Shown: positions 1 through 7,759 of the stretch, piece by piece
Layout of the letters: each line of letters opens with the position of its first letter
Position numbering within the stretch: position 1 is the first letter of the stretch
Source: Oribacterium sp. oral taxon 102
Lineage (GTDB): Bacteria; Bacillota; Clostridia; Lachnospirales; Lachnospiraceae
Assembly: GCF_013394775.1 (NCBI RefSeq)
Contig: NZ_JABXYT010000001.1
Coordinates: 510,501-574,500 of the forward strand
Length of the DNA stretch: 64,000 nucleotides
Direction of reading: 5' to 3'
Notes under the pieces: model-generated
Seen by the model: only the letters and a program-made list of their open reading frames with translations
Databases searched by the model: none
What the model was told of the DNA's origin: nothing
Made by a program: the position numbers and the translations under genes

Positions 1-917
1 AGATCGTTATGACGGCGGGGGCTGCGGGCGGGCTCAATATCGTCCTCCGTGCACTGCTGGATCCGGGCGACGAGGTGCTCTGCTTCGCTCCCTTCTTCTC
101 CGAGTACCGCAGCTATACGACAAATTACGGCGGTATCCTGCGGGTCGTCCCCGCGGATACCCATCATTTCCAGCTGGATATCGAGGCGGCGGAGCAGCGG
201 ATCGGGGAGAGGACGAAGGCGGTCATTCTGAACAATCCGAACAATCCGTCCGGGGCGGTATATACGGAGGAGACGCTCCGCTGTCTCGGGGAGATGCTTC
301 AGCGCGCGGAGCAGCGGGCAGGACATCCGATCTGGCTGCTCTGTGACGAGCCCTACCGGGAGCTCGTATACGATGGCAGGGAGCTGCCCTATGTACCGGC
401 ATTTTTCCGGAATGCCATCTATCTTTATTCGTTTTCGAAAACGCTCTCGCTCCCCGGGGAGCGGATCGGCTACCTCGCGATCCGCCCTGACGCAGACTGT
501 TGTGCGGAGCTCAGAGCGGCGCTTGTCCTTGCGAACCGCTGTCTCGGCTTCGTCAATGCGCCGTCGCTCTTCCAGCTCGTTATCGGCGAATGTCTGGAAG
601 TGAAGGCGGACCTCGCCTTCTATGATCGGAATCGGAAGCTGATCTATACGGAGCTCTGCGCGATGGGATACGATTGTGTCCGCCCGGAGGGCGCCTTCTA
701 TCTCTGCATTCGTGTGCCGGACGGAGACGCGGCGGCATTTGCGGAAAGGGCGGAGAAGCATCATATTCTTCTGGTACCGACCGACGGCTTCGGGCTGCCG
801 GGCTTCGTGCGGCTCGCTTACTGCGTGCCCTACGAGCGGATCGAGCGCTCCCTGCCGGCATTTCGTGCACTGGCGGAGGAATGCGGACTGCATCCGGAGA
901 ATGGGAATGCCCAGTGA
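1..917 (+). CDS. PLP-dependent class I/II aminotransferase (5' truncated)
   Basis: The reading frame is open from the first base of the window, so the N-terminus lies outside and about 304 residues are visible. The fold-type I aminotransferase signature is clear: an NNPNNPSG motif for substrate and cofactor contacts, CDEPY with the aspartate that binds the pyridine nitrogen, and SFSKTLSLPGER with the lysine that forms the Schiff base with pyridoxal phosphate. This places it with the aspartate/aromatic aminotransferase group, which moves an amino group from an amino acid to a 2-oxo acid in the cytosol. The amino-acid substrate cannot be told from sequence. A rho-independent terminator follows 34 bases after the stop, so this is the last gene of its transcript. 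Confidence 0.9.
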   Translation, partial: IVMTAGAAGGLNIVLRALLDPGDEVLCFAPFFSEYRSYTTNYGGILRVVPADTHHFQLDIEAAEQRIGERTKAVILNNPNNPSGAVYTEETLRCLGEMLQRAEQRAGHPIWLLCDEPYRELVYDGRELPYVPAFFRNAIYLYSFSKTLSLPGERIGYLAIRPDADCCAELRAALVLANRCLGFVNAPSLFQLVIGECLEVKADLAFYDRNRKLIYTELCAMGYDCVRPEGAFYLCIRVPDGDAAAFAERAEKHHILLVPTDGFGLPGFVRLAYCVPYERIERSLPAFRALAEECGLHPENGNAQ

Positions 918-950
918 CCGCGGGCAGAAAAGGATACCGTGCAGCGAAAA

Positions 951-980
951 GACCCCCGACGGAATCCGCCGGGGGCTTTC
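951..980 (+). terminator. Rho-independent terminator after the aminotransferase
   Basis: A GC stem (CCCCCG pairing with CGGGGG, extended inside by CGG/CCG) is followed by CTTTC. It sits just after the stop of the truncated aminotransferase. Confidence 0.75.
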
Positions 981-1288
981 AAGCTTATGATATAGTCAGA
1001 ACTTCACGGGGAAGGGGGGATAAACCGGGAAGCTCTATGAATCAATTAAGAAGGGGGCTCCGGAGCATTCCGGCTCCGGAGTATGAGTATGAAAACTATT
1101 TCAAGCTACATTTCTGTAACTATTTTTATAATAGCTTTGTTTTGTGTCCAATCTATGTCTTGTTTCTAAAAGAAATCTAACGTTTCTAAAAAATATATGA
1201 AGACAATTGCTGCTGCCGGGGCTTCTCCATACAATGCATCAGGAATCCCGACAACAGCCCCTTTTGATTGCATGAAGTTCCAGAGCCT
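981..1288. other. AT-rich gene-poor stretch with a possible 28-residue hydrophobic ORF
   Basis: This gap lies between the convergent aminotransferase and maf genes. It is much more AT-rich than its surroundings. The only coding candidate is a 28-codon ORF at 1083-1169 (+), whose product has an MKTISSYISV start and a hydrophobic middle like a membrane peptide. It follows a doubled CTCCGGAG palindrome. Its ribosome site is poor, so it is not called as a gene. Confidence 0.35.
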
Positions 1289-1858
1289 CTAAAAGCGCTT
1301 CAGCGCGTCATAGAGACGCGCGAGCGGAAGTCCGACGACATTGTAATAGTCGCCGGATATCCCGCGGACATGCTTCGCGAAGCTGCCCTGAATCCCGTAG
1401 GCGCCCGCTTTGTCCATCGGATCTCCGGAGCGAACGTAGGTGCGGATTTCCTCGTCCGTGAGCACCTGAAACGTTACCTCGGTCTTCTCGACAAAGCGCT
1501 CCTCCTTTTCGCCGGAGAGCAGCGTCACGCCGGTGTATACCTGATGTGTCCGTCCGGACAGGCGGCGGAGCATGGCGCACGCCTCCTCGGGGCTTTTCGG
1601 CTTTCCGAGGATCTGCCCGTCGATGGAAACGACCGTATCGGCGGCGATCACGAGCCGCCCCGGGCAGCGCGCGGCGACATCCCTTGCCTTTTCTTCGGAA
1701 AGTGCAGAAACGACTGCCTCCGGTTTCTCGGAGCGGATCTGCTTCGGAATGCCGCTGGGCATCACCTCTGCATCGATTCCGATTATTCGAAGCAGCTGGA
1801 TTCGCCGTGGGGACTGTGAGGCGAGGACGATTCTTTTTTCTGTGGAGTCTGGATTCAT
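1289..1858 (-). CDS. maf: Maf family nucleoside triphosphate pyrophosphatase
   Basis: The 189-residue product belongs to the Maf/Ham1 superfamily. These enzymes hydrolyse non-canonical or excess nucleoside triphosphates (often dTTP/UTP) to monophosphate plus pyrophosphate, and Maf overexpression is linked to septum arrest in Bacillus. The N-terminal LASQSPRRIQLL motif and the central AADTVVSIDGQILGKP motif, with its catalytic acidic residue and substrate-binding KP, are intact. The ATG at 1858 was chosen because GGAAAG lies five bases upstream and the conserved Maf start follows directly. The frame stays open for 50 codons further upstream; that extension does not resemble Maf and appears to belong to a broken neighbouring ORF. 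Confidence 0.9.
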   Translation of the reverse strand: MNPDSTEKRIVLASQSPRRIQLLRIIGIDAEVMPSGIPKQIRSEKPEAVVSALSEEKARDVAARCPGRLVIAADTVVSIDGQILGKPKSPEEACAMLRRLSGRTHQVYTGVTLLSGEKEERFVEKTEVTFQVLTDEEIRTYVRSGDPMDKAGAYGIQGSFAKHVRGISGDYYNVVGLPLARLYDALKRF

Positions 1859-1861
1859 TTT

Positions 1862-2114
1862 CTTTCCTTTTTTCTTCCTTTTTGTAATTGTTTCACGGTA
1901 CCGGAAAATAGGTAATAGCTCAGGTAGGCAGATGCCTTCTGGCGGCGCTGCCACCCGGTAGAGCTGATTCGGGAGATTCACGAAAAACATGAACCGGCCC
2001 TTGTCCATCCCCCTTCGGAATATCTGCGCTGCAATTGATGGAGAAGGACTCGTCGTACATACCGAAGATCAGATAGAATTTCTTCCAGCCGGTATGCTGG
2101 TATTTATCCGGCAT
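1862..2114 (-). pseudogene. Broken small ORF upstream of maf, frameshifted at a G5 run
   Basis: Two short minus-strand segments read like two halves of one protein. The first, 2114 down to about 2013, starts MPDKYQHTGWKKFYLIFGMY. The second is the 50-codon in-frame extension ahead of maf and includes GRFMFFVNLPNQLYRV. They are offset by one base at a run of five G (plus-strand CCCCC near 2010). Removing one G would join them, and would also run straight into maf without a stop. A GAGG lies upstream of the first ATG. The family is not recognised. It may be a decayed gene or an indel artefact. The hydrophobic and aromatic patterning looks protein-like, but there is no homology evidence. Confidence 0.35.
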
Positions 2115-2317
2115 TTTATCATAACCTCGGAGAATACTTCAAGCGGAATAAAGAGAAAAACCCTGCGAAAAAGCTATGCCATTCATGCAGGAGACTGTCA
2201 GGATGAAGAGAAATCGACTATAATATAAATCAATACGCGGCGGAAGTATGGAGCAGAATAAAAGATAAGTGACGAAGAGCGGTCTTTTTCTGTGAATACA
2301 GTCAGGAGGGAATGAAG

Positions 2318-2878
2318 ATGACGGATGAGGCTATCGTGGAGCTCTATTGGAACCGCGAGGAGCGCGCAATCGAGGAAAGCGCACGGCATTACGGCAGGTA
2401 CTGCCACAGGATCGCGAAAAACATATTGTATAGTGAAGAGGATTCGGAGGAATGTGTGAACGACACCTGGCTGCGTGCATGGGACAGCATCCCGCCGCAC
2501 CGTCCCTCGTTGTTCCGTGCCTTTCTGGGGAAGCTCTGCCGGAATCTCGCGTTGAACCGCTATGAATTTCTGCGTGCAGAGAAGCGGGGCGGCGGAGAGC
2601 TTCCGCTGGCGTTGGATGAGCTTTCGGACTGCATCGGCAGAGCCTCCGAGCTGGAGCGGCTGCCGGATCGAATGCTGCTTACGGACTGTCTGAACCGCTT
2701 CCTCGCACAGGAGGAGGAAACGAGCCGGAGGATCTTCCTGCGCCGTTACTGGTATCTCTGTCCTGTGAGGGAGATCGCGGAGGAGCTGGGCTATACGGAG
2801 AGTAAGGTGAAAATGAGTCTGCTTCGGGCGAGGAAGCGGCTTCGGACACTCTTGGAAAAGGAGGAAATCACAGTATGA
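2318..2878 (+). CDS. ECF-type RNA polymerase sigma factor
   Basis: This is a 186-residue sigma-70 family protein of the small ECF class. It has region 2 near residues 10-75 (WNREERAIEESAR, then SEECVNDTWLRAWDSIPP) and region 4 near 125-180 (REIAEELGYTESKVKMSLLRARKRL, a helix-turn-helix for the -35 element). Such factors direct core polymerase to a small stress or envelope regulon and are normally held by a cognate anti-sigma factor. The ATG at 2318 is preferred over the ATG at 2312 because the CAGGAGGG ribosome site ends only one base before 2312. The stop overlaps the start of the next gene by four bases, the usual sigma/anti-sigma arrangement. Confidence 0.88.
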   Translation: MTDEAIVELYWNREERAIEESARHYGRYCHRIAKNILYSEEDSEECVNDTWLRAWDSIPPHRPSLFRAFLGKLCRNLALNRYEFLRAEKRGGGELPLALDELSDCIGRASELERLPDRMLLTDCLNRFLAQEEETSRRIFLRRYWYLCPVREIAEELGYTESKVKMSLLRARKRLRTLLEKEEITV

Positions 2879-3618
2879 ACGCGAGGGATATCTTGAACGC
2901 AATGAATGAGGTGGAGGAGAAATATATCGAGGAAGCGGCAGAGGGAATGGAAGAGAAGGTGATCCCTATGGCAGGACGCAGGAAGCGGAAGCCATTTCGG
3001 CAGAACGGGGCGGCGGTTGCAGCGGCCTGCGTGCTGCTCGTCCTCGGGGGAGGCATCTACGGGAGGTGGAGAAGCGGGCTGACAGGCAGCGCTGTTTCGG
3101 AGGCGGTACCCTACGGCATTTCCGAGGAAGCGACAGCTGCTTCGCAGAAGGAGGACGCAGACGCGGCAGGTGCGGAGAGCGTGCAGAGCCCGAACCCCTT
3201 CCAATCCTTCCGGACGCTTTCGGAGGCAGAAACGGCTGCCGGCTTCCGTGTCGCTGCCCCGGAGAGCTATGCAGCATATACTGTGCAGGACTTCTCGGTT
3301 CTCCTGGGGGAGGGCGACGGAGCCGGAAATATGATAGAGCTCATTTACCGGGATGCCTCCGGCGAGGAGGGGCTCCGCATCCGGGTCGAGAAAGCGGAGA
3401 ACGCGGATATCAGCGGAGATTATAATTTCTATGAAAGGGATTTCACGGAGCAGTTCGGGGGGCGAAGCGTCCGTGTCAGGGGATCGGCGGAGCGGATCTA
3501 TCTGCTGAGCTGGACGGAGGAGGACTACAGCTATGCGGTCTCCTTTGAAAACGGGGTAGAAAATACGAAAAAGGCAGAAGCGGAGGCGCTGATCGCCGGG
3601 ATTTCCGCGGAAGCGTAA
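2875..3618 (+). CDS. Anti-sigma-like membrane protein with DUF4367-like C-terminal domain
   Basis: The 247-residue protein starts inside the stop of the sigma gene (ATGA overlap), which implies translational coupling and a regulatory partnership. Residues 1-42 are a charged cytosolic segment with many Glu/Lys. A single transmembrane helix follows around 43-63 (AAVAAACVLLVLGGGIY). The rest is extracellular: a low-complexity Ala/Glu linker to about 110, then a domain resembling DUF4367 (GFRVAAPESYAAYTVQDFSV...). That topology fits a transmembrane anti-sigma factor that senses an envelope signal. No zinc-binding HxxxCxxC motif of classical ZAS anti-sigmas was found, so the inhibitory role is inferred from context. 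Confidence 0.7.
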   Translation: MNARDILNAMNEVEEKYIEEAAEGMEEKVIPMAGRRKRKPFRQNGAAVAAACVLLVLGGGIYGRWRSGLTGSAVSEAVPYGISEEATAASQKEDADAAGAESVQSPNPFQSFRTLSEAETAAGFRVAAPESYAAYTVQDFSVLLGEGDGAGNMIELIYRDASGEEGLRIRVEKAENADISGDYNFYERDFTEQFGGRSVRVRGSAERIYLLSWTEEDYSYAVSFENGVENTKKAEAEALIAGISAEA

Positions 3619-3649
3619 GCGGGGAAGGGCTCTCCCGGCGGCGGAGCCG

Positions 3650-4111
3650 TCAGCTCTCCGGAGAGAGTCCGCCGTTCCTTTCGATATCCATAATGAGATC
3701 GACACGGCGCTGGTGGCGGCCGCCCTCGAATTTCGCATCGAGGTAGGCATCGACGATCTTCTTCGCGAGCTCGATTCCCACGACTCTGGCGCCGAAGCAT
3801 AGGACATTGGCATCATTGTGACGCTTCGCCATCTCAGCGGAGTAGGGCTCACTGCATGCGAAAGCACGGATGCCCTGAACCTTGTTCGCAGCGAGGGAAA
3901 TGCCGATCCCGGTGCCGCAGATCGCGATGCCGCAGTCCGCCTCTTTGGCAGCTACTGCACGGGCGACCTGAAAGCCTGCCCTCGGGTAATCATAGCTCTC
4001 ACGGCTGTCTGTGCCGACATTGAGAACTTCTATCCCCTTGCCCAGAAGATACTGCATGATCTCCTGCTTCATTTCTACAGCTGCATGGTCATTGCCAATC
4101 ACGATTTTCAT
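3650..4111 (-). CDS. rpiB: Ribose-5-phosphate isomerase B
   Basis: The 153-residue protein is full length for RpiB/LacAB-type isomerases, which interconvert ribose-5-phosphate and ribulose-5-phosphate in the pentose phosphate pathway. The start MKIVIGNDHAAVEMK, the active-site GIAICGTGIGISLAANK with its catalytic Cys, and RHNDANVLCFGARVVG are all present. The ATG at 4111 has AGAGGAG seven bases upstream; the open frame continues to 4192 but that part has no family similarity. It is a single-gene transcript with its own promoter at 4164-4192. It converges on the anti-sigma gene, with 31 bases between stops. Confidence 0.93.
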   Translation of the reverse strand: MKIVIGNDHAAVEMKQEIMQYLLGKGIEVLNVGTDSRESYDYPRAGFQVARAVAAKEADCGIAICGTGIGISLAANKVQGIRAFACSEPYSAEMAKRHNDANVLCFGARVVGIELAKKIVDAYLDAKFEGGRHQRRVDLIMDIERNGGLSPES

Positions 4112-4163
4112 GGGATTCTCCTCTTTATTATTCCGAAAAAAAGATGCGTTGAAGCTACCGCCT

Positions 4164-4192
4164 AGTGTAGCACAAGCCGTTTTTTTTCTCAA
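4164..4192 (-). promoter_or_regulatory. Sigma-A promoter for rpiB
   Basis: Read on the minus strand: TTGAGA, a 17-base spacer, then TACACT. The -10 lies about 50 bases upstream of the rpiB ATG. Confidence 0.65.
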
Positions 4193-4225
4193 CAGGACTT
4201 GATTTTTGAGGAGACTTTGCTATGC

Positions 4226-4253
4226 TTGACTCTATGTGAAGGTATACTATAAC
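4226..4253 (+). promoter_or_regulatory. Sigma-A promoter for the HPr-like gene
   Basis: TTGACT, a 16-base spacer, then TATAAC. It ends about 40 bases upstream of the ATG at 4295. Confidence 0.6.
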
Positions 4254-4294
4254 TGTCAAGGTCAGAATGAGGCAGTGAAGGAAAGGAATGTGTT

Positions 4295-4540
4295 ATGAAA
4301 ATCGAGAATGTAAATAATGTAGAGGGTCTCTTCAATGTACTGAATTCCTGCGAGGGATTGGTAGAGCTGGTGTCCAGGGAGGGAGACCGCATCAACCTGA
4401 AGTCGAAGCTGAGCCAGATGCTGATGATGTCGAAGATGCTGGATACCGCTTATATCAAGGAGCTGGAGCTGATCGTGCATGAGCCGCAGGATATGAAGCG
4501 CGTCGTAGAGTTTATGATGAGCGACGCACATACGAGCTGA
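4295..4540 (+). CDS. Small HPr-fold-like protein of unknown function
   Basis: This is an 81-residue acidic protein with AAGGAAAGGAA ahead of its ATG. Its order of elements resembles the HPr-like phosphocarrier fold: a first helix (VEGLFNVLNSCEG), strands with SREGDRINLKSKLSQ, a Met-rich helix (MLMMSKML), and a last strand plus helix (ELELIVHEPQDMKRVVEFMM). The HPr active-site histidine in its usual N-terminal context is absent, so phosphotransfer is not supported. It sits 13 bases upstream of a small flavoprotein gene and is probably co-transcribed with it. The HPr resemblance is a pattern judgement; another small alpha/beta fold is possible. Confidence 0.55.
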   Translation: MKIENVNNVEGLFNVLNSCEGLVELVSREGDRINLKSKLSQMLMMSKMLDTAYIKELELIVHEPQDMKRVVEFMMSDAHTS

Positions 4541-4553
4541 CAGGAGAGAATGT

Positions 4554-5102
4554 GTGAATATTCCTGAGTACCATGAGCTTTTGGTGGTAGGCGCCGGTGC
4601 GGCGGGGATGGCTGCCGCTGCGGCGGCCAGCGACAGCGGCATCCGGGATCTTGTCCTCATTGAGAAGGATTATCAGCCGGGAGGACGACTGCTCCGGGAG
4701 AAGAACAAGAAGAGCGGCATTCGGATCTTCGGCACAGCGATCGGCAATGAAGCGTTTCGGGATCGTTTCCTGCGCTTTCTTTCCGACTATGAGGTTCCGC
4801 TCCGCTGTGGGATAGAGCTCCTGGATATTGACAGCGATCAGGAGGGCTTCCTTCTGAAGCTGGAGGACGAGGAGGGGCTCCCGCTGGAGATGCACTGCCG
4901 GGGGCTGATTCTCGCATCCGGCGATAATGCGGCACTCAGAGAGAGCCTGCCCGCCTTTGTGTCAGAGCTGAAAAGGGAGGGTGCGCCGATCTATTTCCAG
5001 ACTGCCGGAGACCTGATTGAGAAATGCAGTCTCGCCGATGAAGCCGCGGAGAATGGTGCGCAGGCAGGCAGAGAGGCAGCGGGGTATCTTCTGAAGCGTT
5101 GA
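4554..5102 (+). CDS. Miniature FAD-binding flavoprotein (short NAD(P)/FAD oxidoreductase relative)
   Basis: The 182-residue product starts at a GTG preceded by CAGGAGAG. Residues 8-45 hold a Rossmann FAD site (LLVVGAGAAGMAAAAAA, then an acidic VLIEK), followed by GGRLL. A later LILASGD matches the second FAD contact strand. The C-terminal stretch (YFQTAGDLIEKCSLADEA) matches the end of full-length NAD(P)/FAD-dependent oxidoreductases of about 420 residues. The middle NAD(P)H-binding domain appears to be missing. It may be an electron-transfer or FAD-binding subunit, or a natural deletion that stayed in frame. The frame is clean, so it is called intact. Partner and substrate are unknown. Confidence 0.6.
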   Translation: MNIPEYHELLVVGAGAAGMAAAAAASDSGIRDLVLIEKDYQPGGRLLREKNKKSGIRIFGTAIGNEAFRDRFLRFLSDYEVPLRCGIELLDIDSDQEGFLLKLEDEEGLPLEMHCRGLILASGDNAALRESLPAFVSELKREGAPIYFQTAGDLIEKCSLADEAAENGAQAGREAAGYLLKR

Positions 5103-5265
5103 CAGATATCCGCAATCCGCTTTATCGAACTTTCTTACACTGCTGATGCCGCGAAATGACGGCTGGGACGAGCAGCCTGCCGGAGAGGCTTCAGCATATT
5201 ACAGAATGAGGAGCCTTGCGGGGCTTCGGACATACTGTGATAGGGGGGGCGGCGGAAAGGGAAAG

Positions 5266-6345
5266 ATGAGGACGAAGAGGAATGCACGATTCATTTATGG
5301 AATCGTGTTTTTGATTTTTTTCGGCGTGGCAGGTGCTATTTTTGGCAGGCGGCTTTACCGGGAGCGGCAGGCGGCAGAGGTGAAATACGCAGTGCAGGAA
5401 CCGGGAAGTGCGGGCGAGGAAAAGAGCAGCGAGGAGCAGACGGGCGAGAATCCGGCAGATGGAAGCGCGCAGCTTTTGTTTAATGCCTCCGAGCTTTCCT
5501 ATCAGGGGGAAAGCTATCGGAGAAATACGGCGGTGAAGGCATATCTTCTCATTGGAATCGACCGCGAGGGGAGTCTTGAGCAGGAGCAAGGGTACATGGA
5601 GGAGGGAAATGCCGACGGCATCCTCGTGTTGGCCTATGACAGTGCAAATCATCGTGTGAAGCTGCTGCAGATTCCGCGGGACAGCATGGTTCCGATTCAT
5701 ATAACGGATGAAAGGCATCAGTATACCGGAACGGAAATTCATCAGATTACACTGGCGTTCGCCTATGGAGATGGAAGCCGGAGGAGCTGTGAATATATGG
5801 AGGATGCGGTCTGTACACTGCTGAATGGTTTGAAAATGGATGGATACATGGCAGTGTCTCTGGAGATGATCCGCCATTTGAATGATCTGATCGGCGGCGT
5901 GACGGTGGAGATCGCTTCGGATGATTTGATACAGTTTGATCCTGCCTTTGTGAGAGGGCGGAGTGTGCATCTGGAGGGGGAGCTTGCGGAGAAATTCGTG
6001 CGTGCAAGAGATATTACGAAGCCGAAGACCGCAGAGGAGCGCATGGAGCGTCAGAAGCAGTATGTGACGGCATTTGAGCGTCAGGCGCTTCAGGAATACA
6101 AAAAGAATGACCGGATCCTTGTGGAGCTGTTCGATTCGATGCAGGAGCATATGATTACAGATATGTCGAAGGGAGAGTATCTCCGGATCGCCATGGATAT
6201 CCTGCTTAATCAGGAAATCGGTACGGAAGACTTCCGCATGCTGCCGGGGGAAGTCAATACCTCTCATTTTTATGAAGAGTTTTATACAGACAATGAGGGC
6301 GTGAACCGGCTTGTTCTGGATACATTTTTCAGAAAAAAGGCTTGA
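5266..6345 (+). CDS. LytR-CpsA-Psr (LCP) family glycopolymer transferase
   Basis: The 359-residue protein has a short basic N-terminus, one transmembrane helix around residues 9-28 (FIYGIVFLIFFGVAGAIFG), an acidic linker, and an extracellular LCP domain. LCP landmarks are seen in order: QIPRDSMV with the phosphate-contacting Arg, LAFAYGDG, the LIGGV turn, LEGELAEKFVRARD, and a late RQKQYVTAFE. LCP enzymes attach teichoic acids or capsular polymers from polyprenyl phosphate carriers to peptidoglycan outside the membrane. The start at 5266 is chosen because the membrane anchor follows at once; the frame is open to 5146 without family similarity. It leads the envelope block with wall-binding and CpsBCD genes downstream. 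Confidence 0.85.
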   Translation: MRTKRNARFIYGIVFLIFFGVAGAIFGRRLYRERQAAEVKYAVQEPGSAGEEKSSEEQTGENPADGSAQLLFNASELSYQGESYRRNTAVKAYLLIGIDREGSLEQEQGYMEEGNADGILVLAYDSANHRVKLLQIPRDSMVPIHITDERHQYTGTEIHQITLAFAYGDGSRRSCEYMEDAVCTLLNGLKMDGYMAVSLEMIRHLNDLIGGVTVEIASDDLIQFDPAFVRGRSVHLEGELAEKFVRARDITKPKTAEERMERQKQYVTAFERQALQEYKKNDRILVELFDSMQEHMITDMSKGEYLRIAMDILLNQEIGTEDFRMLPGEVNTSHFYEEFYTDNEGVNRLVLDTFFRKKA

Positions 6346-6421
6346 TTTATTTGTAAAATAAATTAAACTATAATCGTTATTAAAGAGGGATATGGCAGGA
6401 GTATAAAGGAGGAGACGGGAA

Positions 6422-6868
6422 ATGGTGCGGAAGATTGGAACAATGGTGCTGGCAGGCGCGATGATTCTTTCCATGAGCATGACCGCGCTTGCGGCTAACA
6501 GTCCCAGCAAGGGCAGGGGGGGCAGCTCCGCTGTCGGCAAGTCAAGCGTGGCGACGGTAAGCAGCGGTGCCGGAAGCAGTACGACGAGCCGTGCAGAGAC
6601 AGAGGGTGCATGGAAGCTGGAGGGAAATACATGGCGCTTTAAGAAGTCCGACGGATCGGACTGGAAGGGAAGCTGGATTGTATCGAAGCACCAGTGGTAT
6701 TACCTTGACGCGGACGGCAACATGGTACAGGGCTGGAAGCAGATCAATGGGGTATGGTACTATTTTTCCGCTTCTGTGTCGACGAATCAGCCTGTCGGCT
6801 CCTGTTATCTGGACAGGATCACGCCGGATGGATATCGTGTAGATGCGAATGGCGCATGGATTAAGTAA
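6422..6868 (+). CDS. Secreted cell-wall-binding repeat protein
   Basis: The 148-residue protein has a strong AAAGGAGGAG site and a Sec signal peptide at about residues 1-23 (ILSMSMTALA before the cleavage region). A Ser/Gly-rich linker runs to about 60. Two to three CW_binding_1-type repeats follow, with W-Y-Y-x-D/S-x-x-G patterns (HQWYYLDADGNMVQGWK, GVWYYF) and a short end GYRVDANGAWIK. Such repeats bind choline or other groups on wall polymers. No catalytic domain is present, so it is probably a structural or accessory wall protein. The large surface protein at 48970 ends in very similar repeats, so both probably bind the same wall ligand. Confidence 0.8.
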   Translation: MVRKIGTMVLAGAMILSMSMTALAANSPSKGRGGSSAVGKSSVATVSSGAGSSTTSRAETEGAWKLEGNTWRFKKSDGSDWKGSWIVSKHQWYYLDADGNMVQGWKQINGVWYYFSASVSTNQPVGSCYLDRITPDGYRVDANGAWIK

Positions 6869-6892
6869 GCATTTGTTTCAATGCAGGAGGGG

Positions 6893-6917
6893 GCTGCCGC
6901 AGCGGCAGCTCTTTTTC
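6893..6917 (+). terminator. Terminator after the wall-binding protein
   Basis: The stem GCTGCCG/CGGCAGC with a three-base loop is followed by TCTTTTT. It separates the wall-binding gene from cpsB, although cpsB begins only 19 bases later, so it may act as a partial attenuator. Confidence 0.75.
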
Positions 6918-6935
6918 TGGCTTTAAGGTAGGAAA

Positions 6936-7685
6936 ATGTTTGACATTCATTCGCATATTCTGCCGGGGCTCGACGACGGAGCGAGAAGCATGGAGGAAAG
7001 CCTGCAGCTGCTCCGAAGGGCAGCCGAGCAGGGAGAGAGCAGTGTGATTGCGACGCCGCATTATTCTGTAGAAAGGCCGACAGACCCAGGGGCAGTCTGC
7101 GCGAAGCTTGCAGAGCTGCGGCAGGCGGTGGTACAGGACGAGGCACGGAGAGGGGAAAAGCAGACAGTATTTCCGCCGGACTTTCAGCTCTTCTCGGGGA
7201 ATGAGGTTCTGTACTTTGACAGCATCGTGGAGCATCTTCTGCAGCGCAGGATCCTGACGCTGATGGGCTCACATTTTGTTCTGATCGAATTTTACCCGCG
7301 GGAAAGTTATGCCGCCATGCTTCGGGCAGTCCGAAAGCTGCGATATGCAGGCTATTATCCTGTGATTGCACATGCAGAGCGTTTTTCTGCGCTGTATGAA
7401 GCAGGGAATGGAAAGGGGCTGGAGGGACTGCGGGCATCCGGTGCGTATATCCAGCTCAGTACAGCTCCGGTCGGCGGCTTTTTCCTGCGCAGGGAGACGA
7501 GATTTATAGAAGAGGCGCTGCGAAGCGGACAAGCCCAGTTCCTGGGGACGGATATGCACCGGATTGACACCCGGCCGCCGGAACTTGGGAGAGCCGTGCG
7601 CTGGATTCGGAAGCACTGCGGCAATGCAGAGGCGTTGCTTACGGAAAATGCCGAACGGATGAAACGGGATGAGGACTTTCTCTGA
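6936..7685 (+). CDS. cpsB: CpsB/CapC-type manganese-dependent protein-tyrosine phosphatase
   Basis: The 249-residue protein is a PHP-family phosphatase. The N-terminus carries the metal-binding HSHILPGLDDGA motif, followed by ATPHY with another metal histidine. Later come EFYPRESY, VIAHAERF and LGTDMHRID, which complete the PHP metal sites. In streptococcal capsule systems CpsB removes phosphate from the Tyr-rich tail of the CpsD kinase and so tunes polymer length. Here cpsC and cpsD follow directly, in the same order and strand. AAGGTAGG lies ahead of the ATG. Confidence 0.88.
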   Translation: MFDIHSHILPGLDDGARSMEESLQLLRRAAEQGESSVIATPHYSVERPTDPGAVCAKLAELRQAVVQDEARRGEKQTVFPPDFQLFSGNEVLYFDSIVEHLLQRRILTLMGSHFVLIEFYPRESYAAMLRAVRKLRYAGYYPVIAHAERFSALYEAGNGKGLEGLRASGAYIQLSTAPVGGFFLRRETRFIEEALRSGQAQFLGTDMHRIDTRPPELGRAVRWIRKHCGNAEALLTENAERMKRDEDFL

Positions 7686-7759
7686 TTTTTCCGGGAACGG
7701 CTGCATCAGGGAGAAGAGACGCTTTAAAAAAGGAAAGCAGGGAAGAATTGGGGGATATT

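Noticed and set aside
2000..2020. Programmed frameshift producing a long Maf
   Set aside because: No slippery heptamer with a downstream stimulatory stem was seen, and maf has its own ribosome site.
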